The translations under genes were made by a program, and so were the position numbers. A DNA stretch of 60,012 nucleotides, from assembly GCF_030268885.1 (NCBI RefSeq), contig NZ_BSSA01000038.1, forward strand, positions 15,651 through 75,662, in the 5' to 3' direction. The notes beneath the pieces were generated by a model that was not told where the DNA came from, made no database searches, and was given only the letters and a program-made list of their open reading frames with translations. The stretch comes from Kitasatospora phosalacinea. GTDB taxonomy: Bacteria; Actinomycetota; Actinomycetes; Streptomycetales; Streptomycetaceae. This document shows, piece by piece, positions 15,351 to 23,615 of the stretch. Every line of letters starts with the position of its first letter. The stretch's first letter is position 1.

Positions 15351-16361
15351 TCAGGCTGAGTGCCCGGTGGTGGGCGGGGTGCTGGAGAGGTGGATGACGG
15401 TTCTGTCCTCCAGCGCCTGGAGCGCGGCGGTGAGCCGGTCGGCGAGAGGCCAGGGCAGGTGTGCGGCGGCCTGCTCGGGGTCCATCCAGTGGGCGGCGCG
15501 CACCTCGCCGTCGGCGAACCGCAGGCTCGCGGCCTGTTCGCGGGTGAGCGGGGCGGTGTCGAAGACGAAGCACATGACGGCCCGCCCGTACGGGCTGGCG
15601 GTGGCGGGCGGGGTGTCCACGACGAGGAGCCGGCCGACCTCGGCGGTGAGCCCGAGTTCCTCGGCGAGTTCACGGGCCGCGGCCTCGGCGGGGGACTCCA
15701 TCGCCTCCACCATGCCGCCGACCAGCTCGTTGTGGTCCTTGTACGAGGGCTCCACGATCAGGACCCGGCCCTCAACGTCGCGGACCAGGACGGTGGCGGC
15801 CGCCATCGGAGAGGGCAGCTGGACGAGGTAGTCGCGCTTGGACATCGGCTGCCGGTGACCGTCGCGCAGGACGGCGGTGTGCGAGCCGCGCTCCGCAATG
15901 ACCGCCTCCCGCAGGCGGCGCGCGACAGCGGGCGCGAGCAGTTCGAACGCCTCCTCCTCGGTGACGAACCGTGCCTCGCGGAGCTCGCCGGCCTGCACCA
16001 CCAGCGCCTGCGTGTCCACCGGGCCCACCGGGTGCGCGGCGTAGACGAGGCTGAGGATCGTGCGCCCCCAGATCCGAGCGGGGAGGGTGTCGAGGGCCAG
16101 CAGCCGGCCGACCTCGACGCCCAGGCCCAGCTCCTCGCGCAGTTCCCGCCGCAGAGCCAGCTCCGGTTCCTCGTCTTCCAGCATGCCGCCGGGCAGGTCC
16201 CAGCCGTCCTTGTAGACGGGGTCCACCAGCACGATCCGACCCTGGTGGTCGCGGATGAGCGCGTCCGCGCAGGCGGCCGGCGCGGCGTGGGCGGCCAGGT
16301 ACTTGGCCAAGGCGTTGTCGCGCACCGCGGACTGGTCGTTCAGGTCGGGGTCGGCGGTCAC
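15351..16361 (-). CDS. Protein with two tandem Nudix domains
   Basis: 336 residues; the GTG at 16361 overlaps the upstream stop (GTGA). Box one is GGMLEDEEPELALR followed by RELREELGL; box two is GGMVEAMESPAEAAA followed by RELAEELGL. Both domains share the motif VDPVYKDGWDLPGG / VEPSYKDHNELVGG, so they are internal duplicates. In the second, the usual Pro before GG is replaced by Val (ELVGG). Catalytic Glu residues are kept in both. Confidence 0.87.
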   Translation of the reverse strand: MTADPDLNDQSAVRDNALAKYLAAHAAPAACADALIRDHQGRIVLVDPVYKDGWDLPGGMLEDEEPELALRRELREELGLGVEVGRLLALDTLPARIWGRTILSLVYAAHPVGPVDTQALVVQAGELREARFVTEEEAFELLAPAVARRLREAVIAERGSHTAVLRDGHRQPMSKRDYLVQLPSPMAAATVLVRDVEGRVLIVEPSYKDHNELVGGMVEAMESPAEAAARELAEELGLTAEVGRLLVVDTPPATASPYGRAVMCFVFDTAPLTREQAASLRFADGEVRAAHWMDPEQAAAHLPWPLADRLTAALQALEDRTVIHLSSTPPTTGHSA

Positions 16362-17848
16362 GGGGCGCTCCAGGTCAGTGGGATCGGGCCAGTGGGGTCG
16401 CTGAACCCGAGGTCGCGGTAGAGCTGTTCGCCGTGCGGGGAAGCGGTGAGCTGGATCTGTCCGCAGCCGCTGGCGGCGAGCCAGTCGCGCGTGGCGGTGA
16501 CCGCGCGGCGGGCATGGCCTTGGCGGCGGTGTTCGGGGTCGGTGGCGACGGAGGCGATGTGCCCGACGTGCGGGCCCTGTCCGGGGCGGGGCATCCGGTG
16601 GTCGTACTGGCCGACCGCGCAGGAGACGAGGCGGCCGGTGCCGACGTCGACGACGAACGCGGCGAACCGTCCATCGCCATTCAAGCGTTCGGAGAACCAG
16701 GCCGTGCACTGGTCCGCCCACCCGGGCGGCGGGGTGATGCCGGCGGAGTCGAGCATGACCAGCCGCAGCCGTGTCAGCTCGGCGGCGTCCTCCTGCACGG
16801 CGCGGCGCACCACGGCCCCGGCGGGACCGGCAGTGGCGGGTTCCGCGGCCTTCGGCCGGGCGCGGTCGAGTGCCAGGTCGGCGGTGTGCTGGTGAATGAG
16901 CTGCTGGGTGGAGTCGCGCAGCCGCAGCCGGTGCAGGTCCTCGGGGCGGAACCAGTGCAGCAGGACGCCCTCGCGGAGGTCGGCCGCCTCCGGGTCGCCC
17001 TGCCAGCAGGCGGTGAAGGTCTGGATGGGCACGGCCAGGCCGTCCGCCCCGGTCGTCCACTCGACGGTCAGCGGCTCCACCGGGCCGAGGCGCAGACCCG
17101 GGGCCTCCTCGGCGAGCTCGCGGCGCAGTGTGTCCTCCAGGGTGCCGTCGCCGGGTTCCGCGCCGCCTCCGAGCAGGCTGAATTCGCCCGGTGCCCAGAT
17201 GTGGTCGAAGTTGTCGCGCAGATGCAGGAGGTAGCGGCCGACGCCGTCGTGGATCAGCACGGAGGCGTTCACCGGCTCCGGCCGCCCGTCCAGGCCCGCG
17301 GCCTGCAGCTTGGCACGCAGCGACGGGGAGGCGACCTGCTCGAAGGGGCGCCACTCGCAGCCGGTAACCTCCTCCGCCTGCAGCGCGGTCTCGGGCATCG
17401 CAGCGTCGGCGAGGTAGAAGGCAAATCGGAAATCGTAGTGCTGGTGGGCGCCTTCGCCCTTGTCGGGGTTCGCATCGATGTCGTTCACGTCGATGTCGAC
17501 GGGCTGGTCGAGGAGCTGCGGGACCAGGCACAGTGCCTCGGGCGGGATGCCGGCCTCCTCGGCGACTTCCCGCACCGCGGTGGCCAGCAGGCTCGTGTCA
17601 GTCTCCTCGCCGTGGCCGCCGGGGCAGAGTGTCAGCCCGGTGGCCTTGTGGTGGATGTGCAGGACCTGTTGGTCGCGGTTGATGACGACGGCGCTGCAGG
17701 TGACGTGCGCGGGCAGGGTGCTGCGGTTGGTCGGCTCCGGTGTGGTGGCCAGCATGGCGAGCAGCGGTTCGAGCTTCGCCCGCTCGGCGGGATGGTGATC
17801 AAGGTGCGCGCGGGTGACGGCTGCGATGGCGTCGGCGGACGGCGGCAA
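16358..17848 (-). CDS. Nudix-Nudix-GNAT fusion protein
   Basis: 496 residues. Domain one (~45-165) has LCPGGHGEETDTSL with REVAEEAGI; domain two (~195-320) has LLGGGAEPGDGTLEDTL with RELAEEAPGL; both retain the catalytic Glu pairs but have a one-residue change in the spacing of the Nudix box. Domain three (~345-496) is a GNAT acetyltransferase with HIASVATDPEHRRQGHARRA and LYRDLGFSDPTG, paralogous to the stand-alone GNAT at 10026-10502. The arrangement suggests that an acetylated compound and a nucleoside-diphosphate compound belong to one pathway. I know of no characterised enzyme with this order. Confidence 0.85.
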   Translation of the reverse strand: MPPSADAIAAVTRAHLDHHPAERAKLEPLLAMLATTPEPTNRSTLPAHVTCSAVVINRDQQVLHIHHKATGLTLCPGGHGEETDTSLLATAVREVAEEAGIPPEALCLVPQLLDQPVDIDVNDIDANPDKGEGAHQHYDFRFAFYLADAAMPETALQAEEVTGCEWRPFEQVASPSLRAKLQAAGLDGRPEPVNASVLIHDGVGRYLLHLRDNFDHIWAPGEFSLLGGGAEPGDGTLEDTLRRELAEEAPGLRLGPVEPLTVEWTTGADGLAVPIQTFTACWQGDPEAADLREGVLLHWFRPEDLHRLRLRDSTQQLIHQHTADLALDRARPKAAEPATAGPAGAVVRRAVQEDAAELTRLRLVMLDSAGITPPPGWADQCTAWFSERLNGDGRFAAFVVDVGTGRLVSCAVGQYDHRMPRPGQGPHVGHIASVATDPEHRRQGHARRAVTATRDWLAASGCGQIQLTASPHGEQLYRDLGFSDPTGPIPLTWSAP

Positions 17849-17906
17849 GCGGGGCTCCTTCAGGACCGGGGGAATGGGATAGGCAGGGCTACCGGCGGGC
17901 GGGGCG

Positions 17907-18986
17907 TCAGGCGGCCGGATCTTCGAGGGCGTGGTTCCACGCGGCCAGGTGGCGGGCGTCGAGGAGCGGGGCGACCGGGGTGGCGAGGTAATCGTGTTCG
18001 ACGAGGTAGAGGGCGGCGGTGCCCTGGTGGCCGGGGAAGAGCTCGCCCAGCTGGTGGCGGACCTCCTCCTGCGTGGCGCTGTCCCTGTCGAGGAGGCGGC
18101 GGGCGAGGAGCTTGGTGTTCCACACGTCCAGGCCGACAGCGGACGGGTCGCGGGAGGCGTGGGAGGCGATGACGCCGGCGGTGTACGGACCGACGCCCTT
18201 GATCTCCTGGAACCGGGTTGTCAGCGCGGGGTCGTCGCCGAGGGTGGCGAAGTCGTTGACGGTGAAGAATTCCGCGAACCTGGGCAGGTACTTGTCGCGG
18301 TAGCCCAGCCGGTCGGCCTCCTTGAAGGTCTGGGCGGGGATGCCGGCGATGTCGCGTGGGGTGAAGAAGGCGCGCAGGGTGATGCTCGCGAAGCTTACGA
18401 GGTGGCCGTAGTGGGTCAGGAGGTTGCGCATCATCTGGGTGGTGCGGGCGATGGTGGTGTTCTGCAGGAGCAGGGCGACGACGGCGATCTCGAACAGGTC
18501 CTCGGGGCAGCTCTGCCGCATCCCGGTGAGCGCGGCGAGCGGTTCGCGCATGGCAGGGGCGCGGCTGGCGAGGTCGGTGAACTCGCTCGGGTCCTCCTGC
18601 AGTCCGTAGCCGGTGGCCAGGCGCCGTGCGAGCGCCTGGCGGTGGTCGGGCTTCCACTCGCCGTCGGTGTGCACGGCGGCGACCAGCACTTCGGGTGCCT
18701 CCTGGCGCAGGTGGACCCCGCACAGCAGCTCCTTGACGCGGAAGGTGCGCCAGCTGTCGGTGGTCGTGTGCGCTTCCAGGCCGGTCGCGAAGTGCGACGG
18801 CTTCCACAGGGTGTGGAGCCGGTTGAACGGGCCGGTGACGGGCAGTTCGATCGTGTCGACCAGGTCAAGGTGACGGGGCGCGAGCACGTGGCGGAGGGCC
18901 GCCGCGCCGACGCTGGTCCCCTCGAGGCGGCGGCTGTTGTAGAGCGGCTGCAGCTCCTTGCCGTCGGCCTGGACCTCGGTGTTCAA
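17907..18986 (-). CDS. HhH-GPD superfamily DNA glycosylase
   Basis: 359 residues from a TTG at 18986, chosen because it follows GGAGGAG and overlaps the upstream stop as TTGA; an ATG at 19052 lacks both. The helix-hairpin-helix is EIKGVGPYTAGVI, and the catalytic Asp lies 20 residues on in AVGLDVWNTKLLA. The EndoIII lysine of the hairpin is Tyr here, consistent with a monofunctional base-excision glycosylase of the AlkA/OGG type. The N-terminal ~190 residues could be a TBP-like half. It should remove damaged bases from DNA, which is unexpected inside a peptide-biosynthesis operon. Confidence 0.8.
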   Translation of the reverse strand: MNTEVQADGKELQPLYNSRRLEGTSVGAAALRHVLAPRHLDLVDTIELPVTGPFNRLHTLWKPSHFATGLEAHTTTDSWRTFRVKELLCGVHLRQEAPEVLVAAVHTDGEWKPDHRQALARRLATGYGLQEDPSEFTDLASRAPAMREPLAALTGMRQSCPEDLFEIAVVALLLQNTTIARTTQMMRNLLTHYGHLVSFASITLRAFFTPRDIAGIPAQTFKEADRLGYRDKYLPRFAEFFTVNDFATLGDDPALTTRFQEIKGVGPYTAGVIASHASRDPSAVGLDVWNTKLLARRLLDRDSATQEEVRHQLGELFPGHQGTAALYLVEHDYLATPVAPLLDARHLAAWNHALEDPAA

Positions 18987-20248
18987 ACGCTCTCTCCTCC
19001 CGGCAGAAAGGGGTATGTGGAGCCGCCGATGCGGCAGGTGAGAAGCCGCCAATTCGACATCTCAGATGCGGAGTTGGACCAGTTCTGTGGCTGAGGAGTG
19101 TCTGATGATGGTGCTGTTCGAGTGCGCCGTTCAAGCGGATTACCACCGGGCGAGCCCGGGTCGAACGGGGAGTTTTCGAGCACCTCCGAGGCGATGCCCA
19201 GGGCGGCCTCCAGTTGCTCGCGAAGGGTGATGGGAAGTACGCCGGAGCCCAGTGCGCAGGCGGCGAGAGCCTGTTCGAGAGCGGCCGTCGGGCCCGGTTC
19301 GAGGTGGTCGCGGAGGCCCGGGTGGGCGAGGAGGTCTCGCAGTGCGTAGCCGTCGCCGGATTCACTCGTTCGGCTGGTCAGGCGCCGTACGAGGTTTCGG
19401 GCGGCAGGCGTGTCCGGGGCCGAAGCGTCGAGGGCGGTGAGCGCGAGCCGGGTGGTGAAGACGGCCATCCCCTCGTCCACGTCCAGGGAAAGCCAGCGGT
19501 CTATCGCCTGCGCGGCGGCGTACTGATCTCCGGGGCGGCACAGCGCGGTGAGCACCGCGGTGACGGCGTCCTCCCAGGGATCGCCCGGCTCGGTGTCCTC
19601 CAGCAGCGCTAGGGCGCCGGACAGGTCGCCGGTGGTGGCGGCGGCGAGGACTGCGGTCTGGCGACCGTCGAGGATGCGCCGGCCGATGCCGCGGTGCTCC
19701 TCGATGTGGCGCAGGGCTTCCTTCCAGCGGCCGGCGGCGGTGAGGGCGCGGGTGCCGTCGGCGATGACGACCCGCCACAGCCACTGACGGACCTCACCGC
19801 GCTGCTGGTCGGTCTCGGTGAGGCGGGCCGGGACGGTGATGCCGTCCAGCGTCGTCTCGGTCGCGGTGGTGACGGATCGGTAGAGGTCGAGGAGGAGTTG
19901 GTGGCCGCGCTTGTGGTGGCCGGCGCGGATGTGGAGGCGGGCGAGGTTGACGATCGGCTCGAGGCCCCGGATTGCACTCATGGCCGGGAGTGGGCCGCGG
20001 GTGAGGTAGAGGGCGGCGTGGCGGTGACAAAGCTCGCGGGCGTAGCTGGGCAGGGCGAGGTCGGAGGCAAGGAGGGCCGCCTGGTTGAAGACGGTGGATG
20101 CCTGGCCCGGGTCGGTCTGCCGGGAGGCCGTGTCGGCCAGCTCGCAGAGCCGGCCGACACGGGCGTCGAGGGGCAGGCACGCGGGCCGGTGTCGTGCGAC
20201 CAGCGGGAAGCGCTGGGCGACGGGACCGGTCGGGTGCACGCGGGTCAC
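18983..20248 (-). CDS. Helical-repeat (TPR-like) protein of unknown function
   Basis: 421 residues from GTG 20248, overlapping the stop of the methyltransferase gene (GTGA). It consists of paired helices, for example VFNQAALLASDLALPSYARE, IVNLARLHIRAGHHKRGHQL and ADGTRALTAAGRWKEALRHI, resembling the C-terminal TPR region of Streptomyces regulators but without any HTH. It may be a scaffold or an immunity-related sensor for the lanthipeptide. No catalytic residues are seen. Confidence 0.65.
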   Translation of the reverse strand: MTRVHPTGPVAQRFPLVARHRPACLPLDARVGRLCELADTASRQTDPGQASTVFNQAALLASDLALPSYARELCHRHAALYLTRGPLPAMSAIRGLEPIVNLARLHIRAGHHKRGHQLLLDLYRSVTTATETTLDGITVPARLTETDQQRGEVRQWLWRVVIADGTRALTAAGRWKEALRHIEEHRGIGRRILDGRQTAVLAAATTGDLSGALALLEDTEPGDPWEDAVTAVLTALCRPGDQYAAAQAIDRWLSLDVDEGMAVFTTRLALTALDASAPDTPAARNLVRRLTSRTSESGDGYALRDLLAHPGLRDHLEPGPTAALEQALAACALGSGVLPITLREQLEAALGIASEVLENSPFDPGSPGGNPLERRTRTAPSSDTPQPQNWSNSASEMSNWRLLTCRIGGSTYPFLPGGESV

Positions 20249-22332
20249 TCCCAGGTGACGGTGATCGGGTGGTTGGGGCGGTCCAGGACGAAGCGGCCGG
20301 CGGCCGGGTCCGTGGTGGCGGGGGTGTCGGGGAGTTCGATGCGCAGGCTCCGGGTGCGGAAGCCGACGTTCCAGACGCGGATCTGTTCGGCGACGAGGTC
20401 GGCGAGCGCGGCGCCGTCGGGGCCGTGGCTGATGACACCGGTCTCGTAGGTCTTGCGGCCGTCGGCGGTGGGCTCGCCGGGGCGCAGGGTGAGGTAGGCG
20501 AGGGAGCCGGCGTCCACGGTGGCCATGGCGCCCCAGCCGAACATCGGGTTCACGCCGCGCTCGCGGGCGTTGCCGGTCACGCTCATCCGCATGATCGAGT
20601 TCGGGAGGGTCAGGGCCAGCCACAGGTCCTGGTACTCGTAGGTAGTGCCGCCGGGGATGGTCACGCCGGTCCATGTCTCGTGCTGTCCGCTGTCGAGGAT
20701 GCCGACCAGCAGCTCGGCGTCGACCGCGTCGTGCTGGTCCTTGTGGACCTGGAGGGTGACGTCGCCCTCGCCGGTGAGGGTGACGGTGCGGCGGGCGTCG
20801 TCCATGCTGCCGCGCAGCGGCATGAAGACCGCGAGCTGGTCGTCGACCGACACCCAGCCGGCCTCGCCGCGCTCGAAGGCGATGACCCGGCTGGCGGTGC
20901 CGCGCAGGCGCAGCGGCAGCACGATCCTCCCGGTGGGCTTGACCTGCTGGAGCCAGGCGCTGGGCATCTCGCTGGTGCTCACCGTGGCGATCACCCGGTC
21001 ATACGGGGCACCGTCCGGGTGGCCGAGTGCGCCGTCGCCGAGGACGACCTCGACGTTGGTGACGCCGGCGTCGGCCAGGTGCTTGCGGGCGCCGTCGACG
21101 AGGTCCTCGTCCACGTCCACGGTCACCACATGCCCGTCGGCGCCGACGATGTGGCCCATGTAGGCGGCGTTGACGCCGGTACCGGCTCCGGCTTCGAAGA
21201 TCTTCTCGCCGGGCTGCGGGTCGAGCTGTTCGAGCATCAGGGCCACGATCGCGGGCTGGGAGGCGGCACTGATCTGGGTGCCGGATCCGTCGGCCTTGGT
21301 GTAGGTGGGGTTGTCCGCGTACGCGGCCTCCAGCGGGAAGCCGGGCAGGAAGTGCTCGCGGGGCATGGTGCGGAAGGCGTTCTCCACCGCGGCGGTGCGG
21401 ATGGCGCCCTGGGCGAGCAGCCGGTCGGTGAGAGCGGCGCGCAGCTCCTCGGCGGTCGGGGCGGCGGAAGCGGTGTCGCTGCTGAGCGTAGTCATGTGGG
21501 TGACCCTAATAGTGGTGTGGATGGTGGACATCGAGGGCGCGAGGCCCTCGTCGGAGTGGAAGGCGGCGTCCAACGCCCGTGCGGCCATGGCGGCTTGGTG
21601 GTCGACCGGCAGGCCGGCGCGGTTGGCGTGGAAGAGGAGGTGGTGCGCGAGGACCGCCCGGAGCCCGCGGGTGAGGTGGCCGTCGCGGGCGAGGCGGGCT
21701 AGGTCCTGCCCGGCCTTTTCGAAGGCGTGGACCCAGCCGCCGTGGTGGGTGAGCGGGGTGGTGTCGCGGGTGAGGGCCCAGGTATCGAGGCGCATCAGGT
21801 GGCGCATCGCGGCGGTCAGGGTGGCAGCCCGGTTGGGCGCTACGGGCTTCGGGGTGTCGCGGAGCCTCGCGAACTGGGCCCAGACGTCGCCCTGTTCGTA
21901 CCAGTCGAGTCCGGCCGCGCGGAGCATGGCGGAAGTGAGGACGACGATGGTCTCGGTGCGGCCGAGGGCGGGCGGGTTCGGTTCGGCGGCGCGGGCCAGC
22001 AGGTGGCGGCTGTCGGCGTGGAAGAGGCGGTGGGCGACCTCCATCGCCTCGATGCCGCCGAACGCCTCGCTCTCGGGCTCGTAGATCACGGTGGCCCAGC
22101 CCGTGAGGAGGCCCTCCTCGGCGAGGGTGTCCAGCAGGGATGTGACGACGGGCACGGGGGCGGCGGCCCGGTAGCGCAGTCGCAGACCCTTCTTGCGCAT
22201 GTACCACCAGCCGTCCAGGTCGCCGTTGTCCTGGGCGAAGGTGAGCACGGGGGCCAGGTGGTGGGCGGCGGCCTGTTCGACGGCGGCGGGGCCGGGGAAG
22301 GTGAGGTCGTGCTGGATCCAGCCGGTGGTCAT
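20245..22332 (-). CDS. FxLD-system methyltransferase fused to a thiopeptide-type elimination-like domain
   Basis: 695 residues from ATG 22332 with GAGG upstream. Residues ~1-270 start TGWIQHDLTFPG and contain DLDGWWYMRKKGLRLRYRAA and LLSEV-like strands of the LanB C-terminal (lyase, SpaB-C/thiopeptide-type) fold. Residues ~280-695 form a PCMT-like methyltransferase: EHFLPGFPLEAAY, AASQPAIVALMLEQL, IFEAGAGTGVNAAYMG (SAM motif) and GRIVLPLRLRG. This matches the methyltransferase of FxLD-type lanthipeptide loci. No stop separates the halves; an internal ATG at 21495 could also make the methyltransferase alone. It likely methylates an Asp or the C terminus of the peptide (inference). Confidence 0.85.
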   Translation of the reverse strand: MTTGWIQHDLTFPGPAAVEQAAAHHLAPVLTFAQDNGDLDGWWYMRKKGLRLRYRAAAPVPVVTSLLDTLAEEGLLTGWATVIYEPESEAFGGIEAMEVAHRLFHADSRHLLARAAEPNPPALGRTETIVVLTSAMLRAAGLDWYEQGDVWAQFARLRDTPKPVAPNRAATLTAAMRHLMRLDTWALTRDTTPLTHHGGWVHAFEKAGQDLARLARDGHLTRGLRAVLAHHLLFHANRAGLPVDHQAAMAARALDAAFHSDEGLAPSMSTIHTTIRVTHMTTLSSDTASAAPTAEELRAALTDRLLAQGAIRTAAVENAFRTMPREHFLPGFPLEAAYADNPTYTKADGSGTQISAASQPAIVALMLEQLDPQPGEKIFEAGAGTGVNAAYMGHIVGADGHVVTVDVDEDLVDGARKHLADAGVTNVEVVLGDGALGHPDGAPYDRVIATVSTSEMPSAWLQQVKPTGRIVLPLRLRGTASRVIAFERGEAGWVSVDDQLAVFMPLRGSMDDARRTVTLTGEGDVTLQVHKDQHDAVDAELLVGILDSGQHETWTGVTIPGGTTYEYQDLWLALTLPNSIMRMSVTGNARERGVNPMFGWGAMATVDAGSLAYLTLRPGEPTADGRKTYETGVISHGPDGAALADLVAEQIRVWNVGFRTRSLRIELPDTPATTDPAAGRFVLDRPNHPITVTWE

Positions 22333-22355
22333 CGGTTCGGTCCTCGGTTGGGTGG

Positions 22356-23615
22356 TCAGGAGGTGAGCAGGCAGGTGTCCCAGCCGGTCGCGGGGGCGGC
22401 GCCGGTGGCGGGGGCGAGCAGGGCCAGGGCGGTGCCGGCGGCGCCCTCCAGGAAGGCCGGGCCCGCTGTCGCCAGGAGGTGGTGGGCCTGTTCGTCGGGG
22501 TCGGCGTGCGGAGGGTGGGTGGTGTCCAGGAGCAGGTCGGCGGACGAGCGCAGCCGGCCGGTGTTGCGGGGTGAGGCGTCGGCGGCGGTGCGGTGGGCGA
22601 TGTGGGCGAGGCCGGCGTAGCCGTGGCAGGCGGACAGGTCGGTGGTCGCGGCGAGCGCCTTCGGGTCCACCAGCGCGGTGGCCAGGGCGCTTTCGGCGTC
22701 GTGGCGTAGGTGCGGGTCGTCGAGGGCGAGGGCGGCGAGCTGCAGGGCGCGGGCGATGCCCGCGGTGCCGTAGCACCAGCTCGGCCGTTGCGGCGGCAGC
22801 GGTCGGCGGTCCGGGCCGGTCAGGTGTGCGGGGGTGATCCAGTAGGGCCAGGTGTGGCCGTCGCGCCAATGCTCCAGCCAGGCCAGGACGGTGCGGATCG
22901 CTTCGCGCTGGCCGTCGACCTCGACGCCTTGCCGCAGTGCGAGGGCGAGGAGCGCGAGCGGCCCGGCGATCCCGTGCGCGAGGCCGAAGTTGGCGTGCCC
23001 GCCGGGGAACCGCTCGTCCACCTCACCGGATGGACTGGCGAGCGTCCACCAGCCGGGCAGGACCTCCCCATGCTGCTTGACGTCCTCGGCCAGACGGACC
23101 AGGCAGGCCAGGACCCGCCGGATCGGATCCCCGCCGGGACCCCTGCGCAGCAGGACCGAGCCGATGCCGGCCAGCCCCCGGATCGTGTCGAACTCGGCGA
23201 GCGCCGGTAGTTCGCCGCGCTCGATCCGGGCCTCGGCCTGCTCGCAGCGGCGCACCGCATCGGCGGCCACGACCTCGTAGAGGTGAGCGAGGGCACGCTG
23301 GTAGGAACCGGGGCGGGCCTGGGCGGCGCAGGTGAGGGCATGGGCGAGCGCGGGTGCACCGTAGTAGAGGTAGCTGTCCGTCCCGCTGGTGACCGGGATG
23401 CCGGCCGCGACCGACAGCCAGGCACGCACTGGCTCCCACGGGCCGAGGCCCATGGCGGCGCGCTCGATGTGCAGCAGGGCGATTCCCGGGGCGCCGTGGG
23501 CAAGGGACTGGCGCCACTGCGGGCGCGACGACCAGGCCGCGGGGGCAGCTGCCGGGTCGATGAGGAGTTCGGCGATCTGGTCGGACAGCCGAAGCGCTGG
23601 GTGCGGGCTGGTCAC
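22356..23615 (-). CDS. Lanthionine synthetase C-family cyclase
   Basis: 419 residues; the GTG at 23615 overlaps the LanB stop (GTGA). The zinc ligands of LanC cyclases are all present: Cys281 in SWCYGTAG, and Cys330-His331 in SACHGYAG. The catalytic His lies in GGHANFGLAHGIAG (207-214). Alpha-toroid helices repeat through the sequence. It should add Cys thiols onto dehydrated Ser/Thr of the precursor to make (methyl)lanthionine rings. The length is normal for LanC. Confidence 0.93.
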   Translation of the reverse strand: MTSPHPALRLSDQIAELLIDPAAAPAAWSSRPQWRQSLAHGAPGIALLHIERAAMGLGPWEPVRAWLSVAAGIPVTSGTDSYLYYGAPALAHALTCAAQARPGSYQRALAHLYEVVAADAVRRCEQAEARIERGELPALAEFDTIRGLAGIGSVLLRRGPGGDPIRRVLACLVRLAEDVKQHGEVLPGWWTLASPSGEVDERFPGGHANFGLAHGIAGPLALLALALRQGVEVDGQREAIRTVLAWLEHWRDGHTWPYWITPAHLTGPDRRPLPPQRPSWCYGTAGIARALQLAALALDDPHLRHDAESALATALVDPKALAATTDLSACHGYAGLAHIAHRTAADASPRNTGRLRSSADLLLDTTHPPHADPDEQAHHLLATAGPAFLEGAAGTALALLAPATGAAPATGWDTCLLTS

